From: Tetrapyrgos nigripes
Taxonomy: Eukaryota; Basidiomycota; Agaricomycetes; Agaricales; Campanellaceae
Assembly (NCBI GenBank): GCA_013368315.1
Contig: JAACJM010000048.1
Coordinates: forward strand, 248,001-312,000
DNA: 64,000 bases
Direction: 5' to 3'
Below, piece by piece: positions 55,710 through 64,000 of this stretch (within the stretch, counting starts at the first letter, position 1; each line of letters begins with the position of its first letter). The notes below the pieces were generated by a model, which saw only the letters and a list, made by a program, of their open reading frames with translations, had not been told where the DNA came from and searched no databases. Made by a program: the position numbers and the translations under genes.

Positions 55710-57425
55710 TCAAACTCGCACCTTAACCACTTCATCCGAATCAAGTCGTTCCAGATCATGAGCCTCAACCTGATTGCCGCTGCAAGGTAGCTCCACATCT
55801 GTACCATTCGTCCGAGTCTGCCTGCTGTCATGACGTGTATCCGTTGTCCCAGTCCCAGTTCCGGTGGAAGTGGAAAGCGAATTCGAGGGTGCAAATCGTA
55901 GAGTTGAAAGAATTCCTCCTTGTCTTTGTCTGTGAGACATACGTGGTGAGGAGTTGGATGGACTGTCGGATGTTTCCATAGCATGAGCATCGTTCTCATC
56001 GAGTGTGACACTGGTGACCTCGGCGATGACAGAACGGCGGGTGTGGATGAGAATTATTACGGCCATGGGATAGATGACCTGTGCAAAGGTATCAAAAAGT
56101 AAGTAATTAATGACCTCTTTTTACTTGATACTACTCACGGTAATTGCAGAGTAGATAGCTCCGAAAACGTTGACCGACATTACTAGACCGCCGCCCGGTT
56201 CTGCGTCGGGCGTGTATAGTAGCTTGGCATTGAGGACCGGGTAGATGAGCTGAAGGAGGATCAGGTTCGTATGGTGCTTCCTCATTCCCAATTTGAAAGG
56301 GGAAAACACACCTGCGCTGCGCAATAAACTGCTCCAGACTCAATGATAAGCAGCAGAATACGATCTACATCGCTCTTGCGTAGATTTTTTTCGTGACCTA
56401 ACCTGGTCTCTTTCATACGGCGATGTGTCCTGGGAGAGAGGATGAGTACTGAGTGGTGATTAGCGTTAGATTGGGACAAAAGAACTTACCAAGCTCTGAG
56501 GTAAATTAATGAAGTTGCGAGCGCGTTGACGACAAAGGAGAGGAACATAGCTGCAACACCAGTTCGCGTGTTTCTAGCATCATTTACTAAAGGATTATAT
56601 GACGCTGCAGAGTATATGTTGAGGACTAGGAGGGTTGGATGGTAAGTAAGGCAGATATAGAATGAGGACTTCGAGGCTCCGATTTACCCAGATTTGCAAG
56701 CATCGTTATAATCAGACTGACGTTTACGTATAGATTATCTGCGTTCCAGATTGTCCACGCTCTCCATACCACGACTAGGTCACCGCAAAGAACCTACATA
56801 AAATTTCAGTATCCGTGCGTGAGAGTAAGTTGTTGCCGTCATACGCGGCACTAGCCTTGGCCAATTATAAACTTTGAAGTGGATTACTCACATTCAGGGT
56901 CTCCACCCAATTGAGGTATTTGACCAACGGTACCACTCGTAAATTTGCGACTTCCAGTCTTGCGATGAGAGGAAGGTCAAAGTTGGATTGAAGGACGGGT
57001 CTGATAGAAAGTATGAACTCGGAGATGGTGACGGAGATGAAGGATGTATAGGAGAGCGTTAGATAGATGCTCAGGATGAATAACACCTTCTGCGCCCTGG
57101 AGCGAAGACGTTTGCGACTGTACGTGTTAAAGCAATGTATTGATGAGTCAGGGTTTGCGAAGGGGTCGGTTGGTTGGTAATCGGTTGGGCTGAGACTTAC
57201 AGGAGGAAAGTGAGGGCAAAGGCAGAGAACAGCGTGAAGATTCCTAGGGTAAAAAATTTCAGCCGGAGTGTCTTCGATAGTCCAGCGATGGGAGACAGTC
57301 GTACCGAAAGCAAACAGATTACAAACGGTGGCCACGATGTTAGTGGTGATTACTATTCCTACGTGCGACAAGATGATGTTGTCTTCAGGAGAAGGAGGCT
57401 GAGGTTCCGGAGGAGCATCCGACAT
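55710..57425 (-). CDS. Seven-transmembrane fungal receptor-like protein
   Basis: A polytopic plasma-membrane-type protein of a basidiomycete-expanded family without known ligand. The start MSDAPPEPQPPSPEDN (57425; an upstream ATG at 57473 adds 16 residues) precedes TM1 (VGIVITTNIVATVCNLFAFG). After introns come SRAQKVLFILSIYLTLSYTS (TM3-like), the conserved GDLVVVWRAWTIWN (W-R-x-W region), AAMFLSFVVNALATSLIYLR, IESGAVYCAAQLIYPVLNAK and NVFGAIYSAITVIYPMAVII (TM7). A cytosolic tail rich in Ser/Thr/Gly (TGTGTGTTDTRHDSRQT) ends DSDEVVKVRV at 55710. Eight or so short introns are likely and only some were fixed. A GPCR role is plausible from topology only. Confidence 0.65.
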
Positions 57426-57473
57426 AGTGGACTTGGAGCAGGAGTCGTCTAGGTGCGGACAGCAGAGTTCCAA

Positions 57474-60400
57474 GGAGAAACCAGAGAAAAATGAGCAGGC
57501 CTCGAGGAAGAAAGAAAGAAAGAAGCTGAGTGGTCATGTCCTGGTCTAATTTCGTCTAATATAAAGCCACAAATGAGTATTTGATAGCCATCCGGAAATA
57601 AGTAGGGCAAATCAAGGGCAAATCCCAAAAACTCTATCCTTGACGTCCGGTGGATAAGAAACCGTGGAAAGGTGTAACACTAGAGCCAAAGCGGTTAGCA
57701 GTTAGCAATGCTTATCGCGACCAGCACACGGAAGAGACGAGGTGTAGTGGACTCCCTAGGAAAGCCCAAAGTTCAGTGATCCGTCAGCGTCGAAGCGGAG
57801 CACCAATTGAAAGTCCGCCCAGCTTGATGTGGGCGTGACGTAACAAGTCACAAACCTAACGAGCACCCTTCTCTTCTGACGATGAGAACGTCCTCCAGTA
57901 CCTGCGACAGCATGAGAGCGCGATAAATGTCTCTGGCGAGGCATATATAGCTCTTAGCCATCATAACATAGATGCTCGGTGAGTTTTTTCGATACCTACG
58001 CGTATCCCTAGCTGAACGTGTTTTTTTTACTAGGATCAGCAGGTGGGTGTTATTCGTCATCTATTGCTCTGTACAGAGGATCTGACGTGCTCGCCGTTTG
58101 TTTTTCTCTTTTCAGATGTTGATAGCACCATTTTATGGCACATACATCTCATATCCATTTGGAAAGGAGATCTTCTTGCTTTGGCCTGAAGAGGTTGTCG
58201 CGCATACGAGGATGTAAAAGTCTATCGGTGCTCCGGGATTCTTAACGGATTCTAGACGACTATGCCAGTAGTTGTCGCCAGCAGTTCTTTCCGTCTTTGT
58301 GCGGAACGATGCAGCTGACCGGGTATCCTTCAGAGACTTTCGGTCTTGCCGGAAGTCGTTGTCACTGTCTCTACAACCGTGACCGGTGAGAGGTGGTTAA
58401 GTGTCATTACCCATACGCTACTGGAAGAGAGAAAGGCTGTGGGTGTGACTAGGTGCGTGGGATGTCTGCTTTCACATACAGAAACTGATATATATATGCT
58501 TTCTTGTTTCTCTCCAGAAATCTTTTCCAATGACGCCTGAACCCTAGAGAAGGAAGCTCCCTCGCCCCAAGCAGTTGACTCGCACACGAGGATGGAAGAG
58601 ACGGTTTGGCGCTGCTGTTCTCTGAAGTTTATCGGTGCACCGGTGTTCCTTGGGGATGCTGGATGTTTGAACCATCTGCGGCAGCTCATTCTGCAGTGGC
58701 TGCGGTTTGTCAACTCCTTCGTCTGGCCTTGTCGTGACAGTTCCTTTCTACTCGTGACGGCGTCGTCCCTGGGACGTTAGGTCTAATGCCACGGCGATTT
58801 CTTCGTCGTTCTAGCAAGGGACACGGTGATCATGCAGCCTTGTCCCAGATAGGATGCGCAGCTGCACGAATGCTTATTATGATGCTCCACTCTTGGCACA
58901 CAATGACCCGCGTACGAAGAGGGAGACGTCTTTCTATCGGCATGTTGATATCTTTCCAGGATATTCATGACATCTTTGAGTTTCGTGACAGGCTCCTCTT
59001 GAGTTGATTTGGTGTATCCGTCTCGGTGCTCCGTATACATGCCATTGTATGGCTGTTGTGGATGCGTTGGGTGCGATGCGCCGTTTCGTACTCTTATGTT
59101 GGTCCCTGTGATTCCATGTCACGTCGTCCTTGTTCTGGGCATCACTCGAGGAGGGAAGCATTTTTCCGACAGAGGTTATGACCTCCTCGATCTTCACCAT
59201 CTCCATCACCATTGACCGACTCGACTCGTTTAGCCTGGAGGCTATGCTTGGCTTTGGGTTGGATGTTGTTGGACTCTGCGTAAACTCGTTGGTGGTCTGA
59301 CTGATTCCTGGTTACCCATTGCTGAAACCGTTACCCTGTCCGCTTCTGATTTCGATGACCCTGCTCGTCAGTGGTTGTCGTTGTCGTTTGTTGAAGTGGA
59401 CTGTGCTTGGTCTTGAGAGGGGTATCCCTATTGCATTGAGCCTTTGTGCTTATGCTGTAGCCTCTCGTGTGACTGTCCGGATTCTTTGACTTTGGACTTT
59501 TTGCGGCGGCGGCGTCGTTCCTGGATCTGCAGGCCAGGCTGGGTGTCTCTGAGTATAGGGCTGGATTGGAAGTAGCCTAGCCTAGTTCTGTGCTAACGCC
59601 TAATGGTGAACCCACGTTCAGGATCAGAGCTCCCATTTCCGTTGGCGTTTACGCCGTCTGTGTCACTCTCAGGACTCGAGAGGATTCTCGTGTTTGGGTT
59701 TTGTACTCTAACCCATGCCCTTGGGTCTAGTGTCTGCAGACGGCTCAGCCAATTCTGGTACTTGGGATTGGGTTGTCGTGAATCCTAATTTGTTTCGTCG
59801 ACGTATCCCTTCCTCCTCTTGTTCCCTTATCCCCAGACCGAGTCTTCTCGTGGACCGGACGACCGTGGTGATGGTCTGTTTCACGAAACAAGGAGGGACT
59901 CGATATGACTCTCGAGCTCGAATGAAACCTTGTGTGGATGGATTAGCCAATGTTTGTTTTTACCTTTGGTAGATGGGGTTAAGCGCATCTGCGTATTCAT
60001 TATGCTCAGTATAACCGTCATCGTAGTCATAAAACGTTGCGTCGCGGTTTGGGTGTTTGCGCGTTTGCCGGTACCGTTCCTTGTTGAGTCGAGTTGTGGC
60101 TGAGTACCTAACGGTGCTCTGCTACTTGTACTCGTTATTCAGAGGGTGGGCCCGCCCTCGGTGCTTATTGGAGTCTTACTTCAGCGTTATCTATACCTTG
60201 TCTGGGGTTAATCAGCATTTCATTTCTTTGGTAGTTGATGTCGTTGGTTGGTGATTGGTGTTGCCTATTTTTCTCTCGTCGTCCTCCCTTTGGTGGGGTT
60301 GTTGTCGATGGTAGTTGGCGTTGGCCGTGGAGGCAGGTGCAGTTGTGTCGTGGATGATTATAAATTATAATTTTTGGAATGTTTTTGCTCTCTTTCAGAG

Positions 60401-61273
60401 GCTTGTTTCTCCTTCGTCAGCCTTTCTCTCTTTGTACGCGCATCTAGTTTGCTTTGTCCAAATGCCTTGTTGAGTTGACTTGGCGTTGTAATGTATGTAT
60501 GTCTGTAGCCAGCTAGCTAGCTATGCCGTTGTCAATGATAGAGGTGCTTGACTTTGAGAGATGAAATGAGAACTGCGACAATTAGGGATGGCCACTGTGT
60601 CCGTACCACGGTGGATGCGAGGTGGACACGGATACGGTCCTGTATCCGTGAGACCTCCTCGACAAGAACGCACGGCACAGATACGGAACGGCTAAGAATA
60701 CGCTACGGACCGTTACGACACGCACCCCAAATATGGTATAAATCATTATTGTATATGTTTTTGTCGGTGTTAGCGAACCCCCAATGCTCCATTGCGTCAA
60801 AATGAGGAAAATCAACAAATCATTGCCGACAAAACTTGGGTGATGTCATACCTTGGATAGTGGACCTTTCCTTGTCTGTTTGTGGTTTTAAAGGTCAGTA
60901 TATAGCTCGCAACCACTTGCTTTACATCTAGCAGCTCGACTCCTCAATAATCTTGGCGTGAAGCTCTTCAAGTTAGCTTGCTCAAACGAGTACTTGAATT
61001 TGGTCAATGATGCGACCATGGTTAACGTTCCCAATGGAAGTACTACCAAATTAGTACTTACCTGGGTGGACTTAACTTGTTCGCCGTACAGATGCACCCA
61101 TGGGTCCTGTCTTGACTTACACTAGGTAGTCAGACAGAATGAATGTGTATATTTGAAGATCAAAGAAGTGGCAAGCGGGCGCAGCTTAATTACTTTTCTT
61201 TTGAGTGTGGTTGGGGAATTGCAGCCGATGGCAACGACGGGAATGATGTTGGTGTTAGATATATGATCATCTT
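57474..61273. other. Long stretch with no supported gene
   Basis: Many short frames exist, none with a recognisable motif or consistent splicing. The stretch from about 58300 to 60500 is GT-rich on the plus strand, with long tracts free of stops but broken every 100-250 bases, as in decayed transposon DNA. I could not match it to a family. About 60590-60730 is rich in GGATACGG/TACGGA-type words. Confidence 0.4.
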
Positions 61274-61281
61274 ATTTTAAA

Positions 61282-62015
61282 CAAGGGGGTTCGGATACTG
61301 TGGACCGGTACACTCCGGGGTCGGTCAGTTGGAGGTCCGCAGGCCACTAAAAAATTTTTGATGCGTAATATTTTTGGGCTTCGTAGACGTTGAGAAGAGC
61401 AGGATAGTGTGTATAAAATAATTTTACATCCCTTTCTGACAGTTTGAGCAACAAAGATGAAGTAAAGTAAGCTATCATAGGCAGCGGCAGCGAGGATAGG
61501 TCATGTAAGACGGAAAATCAAATATCCTCATTGCCTGGCCGTCCACTCCATCAGTGTACTCAGAAAAAAAAACAGTAATGATTGACTCGGATGAGAAATC
61601 CCAGCGTACCAAAAGGCCCAGAGTGATGGAAGGTAGCGATATCTTCGTGGGTGTGTGCGGGGTGGTTGTCCAAGATGGAGAGAAGTCGACCGACATTGCA
61701 GCTGGTTGCAGCAACCGAGCAAAATGGGTGAGTACTATTACTGCCATTTTTGCGTCAGGAAACTCACCTTTGCGTTCCCAAATCATAGTACCATTGTATA
61801 TGTGTGCAGCTGGATGAGTTTGTGCTGTCTGGCTGGCTGTGCGAGGTTTGCGAGGCAGAGAGAGGTCGGTCTCAGAAACGAGGAAGGCGAAATTGATGAC
61901 GCGTATATTACATAAGCTACCTTTTATGGAAGGTCGGTCGGTCGGTTGGTCTGCTCAAGGTCCTTAAAAAATTTTTCGAGGTTGTGTAATAAAATAAATT
62001 TTTCGGACCCCCTTG
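61282..62015. mobile_element. Non-autonomous hAT-like element, 734 bp, with 8-bp target duplication
   Basis: The left end CAAGGGGGTTCGGA (61282-61295) pairs with the right end TCGGACCCCCTTG (62003-62015). ATTTTAAA flanks both ends directly (61274-61281 and 62016-62023), a perfect 8-bp duplication. CAAGGGG-type ends with 8-bp TSDs are typical of hAT. A GGTCGGTC..GTTGG..GGTCC..TAAAAAATTTTT unit occurs near both ends in direct orientation. No transposase domain is visible inside. Confidence 0.78.
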
Positions 62016-62361
62016 ATTTTAAAACTTACTGGGAGGCAGTAAAAGCTGCCAAAGGCTGGGAAATCCCTGTGGAGCTTACAAACTGATGTGCATTGTGTTG
62101 GTTTAATAAGATGTCGTTCAACTGGATATGATTATGAGTCCAAATGTTAATGAGGCTCGTCAAAGGGTGTGCAGCCAGTCTACCTGAGACAGGATCTTTG
62201 GAGAGAGCTTATGACCCAAAAGTACACCATGTCCTAGAGGGTGTATAGACCCATTTTCTGGAGTCATTTCAGCTTGAAAGGATCAGAAGTACACTTTGAG
62301 AGTAAAAGGCATGCCTAAAATGCCCAAAAATGCCTGTAAAGTGTTGTCTTTAGGTGGAACC

Positions 62362-62729
62362 TGTTGAATTGGTGCATTCAGTTGCAGCCATCAACGTCAT
62401 CTATGTAGAACAATAGTAGTAGTTATAAATAGAACAATAAGATTATATAGACAATAAATGTAGTACGACAATAGTGTACGAAACCAGCATTGTACTATCA
62501 AGTACAATAGAATCTTATTGTTACTCTAGTATTAGTTTACATGTATTTGTACCTCCTCAAAGGTATATAAGGACTCGTAGATAGTCCTCCAAATAACAAG
62601 TTTAATACTTAACTCTCATCGCTCTACAAGCCTCTAACAAGCCTTACAAGCTACTCTCTATCCACAGGTAAGTTGCGTAGTTGCCACTGTGTTTAGTAGT
62701 GTACAGGACCATACCATGCCTGCTTAACA
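62362..62729 (+). repeat. Putative 5' LTR of the copia element
   Basis: It starts TGTTGAATTGG and ends CTTAACA (TG...CA, with TGTT/AACA inverted ends). It contains a TATATAAGG promoter element (about 62563) and a downstream CT/A-rich leader. GGTTATGGGCC at 62730 follows directly as a possible primer-binding site. Boundaries are inferred from the termini only. Confidence 0.55.
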
Positions 62730-63048
62730 GGTTATGGGCCCCGAAGGCCCTTGGGAGTGCCTTCAATGGCTGCAAACCATAGACTTCGCATACTACCTGG
62801 ATGGCGCCTTCATGGCAGCCTGTGGTGCCCTTTGTGGCAGCCTGCGTCGCCTTTAATGGCTTGATGATACGTCCAACAGCGCAGGACTTATGTCCAGCTG
62901 CAGTTGTTGACGATCTAGGGGAGTAGTCACTGTCATGGCGCGTTCATCGCTGCCTCTCTTCACTTTCGCATGGCGCATTTATTGCTGCCTTCTTATGCTG
63001 CATATGGATAAAATGCTGACAGTTGACCTTCCCCAGAACTTATCAAAG

Positions 63049-63918
63049 ATGTCTTCCAACGTTTTGATGACCACTGTCCCCGTCTTCTCTGGTGTTGATT
63101 TCAACATCTGGGCCGACATTCTTCTCTCCTGGCTCCAGGCCACTGGACTTAGTTCAGTCCTTGGCTCTGATCGCCCTAGCGACACCACCGTGAGTACCGT
63201 CTCCCCTCTATCTGCTGAAGATACGGCGGCTCAAGCTGAGGCTATCATGGCGGCTCTAAAGAAACAGGCTGACTGGGATGAGAAGAACGATAAGGCCATT
63301 GGGTCAATCAAACTTCGTCTTTCTCCTGCTATTCGTCAGAAGACACTCGGTATGACTAGTGCCAAAGAAATTTGGACTACTCTCAAAACTACCTACGGGA
63401 AACCTGGTGTTTCCGCAGTCTACACCGACTTTAAACGTGCCACTTCCATCACCATTCCTAACGACGCTAATCCTAGTGCTACAATTGAGCTTATTCGCAT
63501 GCACTTCAATAGGGTTAGTGCCGCTGGTATCTCTACTGATACTACTGACTCCACAACTCCAAACGTTTCCATTACGAAAATCCCCAATTTCCTCATAGTC
63601 ATGTTCATCATATCGAAACTCCCTCCCAGATATGAGTATATCATCAATCAATATACTCAATTATCTATCTCACAGATCGACAATCAAGATCTTGATGAAC
63701 TGCAAAGCGAGATTGTCAATGTCTGGGAATCTCGCCAAGGGGCTTTGAAGGGAAAACCACAGGCCAACCGTCTTTCAGCTGTCAAGCGAAAGGACGGTAA
63801 TCCTAGTTTCCAACAGCAGCAGCAGCAGTGCCCTAGTGGCAGCAGCAGCGGCGCTAACAGAGATAATAAAGGAAAAGGCAAGGGAAAGGGAAAGGGCAAA
63901 GCTCATTTCCGTCGATGA
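63049..63918 (+). CDS. Copia-type Gag polyprotein (UBN2/retrotran-gag-like), followed by in-frame stop
   Basis: From ATGTCTTCCAAC (63049; an upstream in-frame start at 62935 is possible) the protein reads VPVFSGVDFNIWADILLSWL, the usual copia opening F-x-G-x-N-[FY]-x-x-W. It continues SAKEIWTTLKTTYGKPG, FIISKLPPRYEYIINQY and a Gln/Ser/Gly/Lys-rich nucleic-acid-binding C-part (NKGKGKGKGKGKAHFRR). No CCHC knuckle is seen before the TGA at 63916-63918. After this stop the same frame stays open to the window end (GRAGKNEQAKRQGQ, HLVHGD). The TGA may be a CGA mutation in a dead copy, since fungal copia elements usually have one gag-pol frame. Confidence 0.78.
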   Translation: MSSNVLMTTVPVFSGVDFNIWADILLSWLQATGLSSVLGSDRPSDTTVSTVSPLSAEDTAAQAEAIMAALKKQADWDEKNDKAIGSIKLRLSPAIRQKTLGMTSAKEIWTTLKTTYGKPGVSAVYTDFKRATSITIPNDANPSATIELIRMHFNRVSAAGISTDTTDSTTPNVSITKIPNFLIVMFIISKLPPRYEYIINQYTQLSISQIDNQDLDELQSEIVNVWESRQGALKGKPQANRLSAVKRKDGNPSFQQQQQQCPSGSSSGANRDNKGKGKGKGKGKAHFRR

Positions 63919-64000
63919 GGTCGAGCTGGAAAAAATGAACAGGCCAAGAGACAGGGACAGGCACATCTCGTTCATGGGGATATGTCTCCCATGATGCACA

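Larger units (their letters stand above)
62362..64000 (+). mobile_element. Ty1/copia LTR retrotransposon, 5' part (continues past window)
   Basis: A candidate LTR (62362-62729), a leader starting GGTTATGGGCCC, and a copia-type gag frame are present in order. Pol and the 3' LTR would lie beyond the window, so target duplication and LTR identity cannot be checked. Confidence 0.75.

Noticed and set aside
58330..58713. 127-residue minus-strand frame
   Set aside because: No motif, no splice partners, and it lies in a block with equally long frames on the other strand.
1..64000. CRISPR array, rRNA operon or bacterial-type operon
   Set aside because: No regularly spaced identical repeats, no rRNA-like sequence, and the gene structure is spliced and fungal.

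Overview
The window is nuclear DNA of a filamentous basidiomycete, most likely an Agaricomycete. Genes on both strands are split by many short GT-AG introns. The gene families are typical of that group: an ERT1/AcuK-type Zn2Cys6 regulator, GH71 mutanases, an aryl-alcohol-oxidase-like GMC enzyme, a GSTFuA-type glutathione transferase, DUF6533 and 7TM membrane proteins, BTB proteins, P450s, a Helitron and a copia element. There are no operons, and I identified no rRNA, tRNA or CRISPR. The species cannot be named from the sequence.

Layout. 1-31 kb is mostly intact host genes: the 3' part of an RNA-silencing RNA-dependent RNA polymerase (RdRP, cut by the window edge), a CAT-fold acyltransferase (-), an ERT1-like carbon regulator with PAS-like domain (+), two tandem GH71 alpha-1,3-glucanase genes (+, the second broken by a 1-nt frameshift), an MFS drug-type transporter (+), a GNAT acetyltransferase (-), a DUF6533 membrane protein (-), a GST (-) and a secreted GMC oxidoreductase (-). 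The GST, GMC oxidoreductase and MFS transporter suit lignocellulose and xenobiotic metabolism.

31-46.5 kb is a decayed, transposon-rich island. It holds a relic flavin-monooxygenase N-terminus, duplicated fragments of an unknown gene, a P450 pseudogene and a second P450 fragment, a 384-bp hAT-type MITE with a perfect 8-bp target duplication, a CpG-poor Helitron whose helicase middle is deleted, and a 3.2-kb TA-flanked DDE transposon with 41-bp terminal inverted repeats.

46.9-57.5 kb is again host-like: a BTB protein (-), an EthD-like protein (-) with a probable GC-AG intron, a small helical protein (+), a RecQ-family helicase that runs in frame into a bromodomain (+), a convergent basic/proline-rich coiled-coil protein (-), and a 7TM protein (-). 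The helicase and its convergent partner are enclosed by a diverged inverted repeat of about 230 bp. It supplies each gene with a matching upstream region, including a conserved CACGTG site. This two-gene cassette is the most unusual arrangement in the window.

57.5-64 kb lacks recognisable host genes. It contains a 734-bp non-autonomous hAT-like element with an 8-bp target duplication and the 5' end (LTR, leader, gag) of a copia retrotransposon running off the edge.

All splice sites were read by eye from consensus and reading frame, so exon limits are inferences unless a motif fixes them. Family names rest on recognised motifs, not on database searches.
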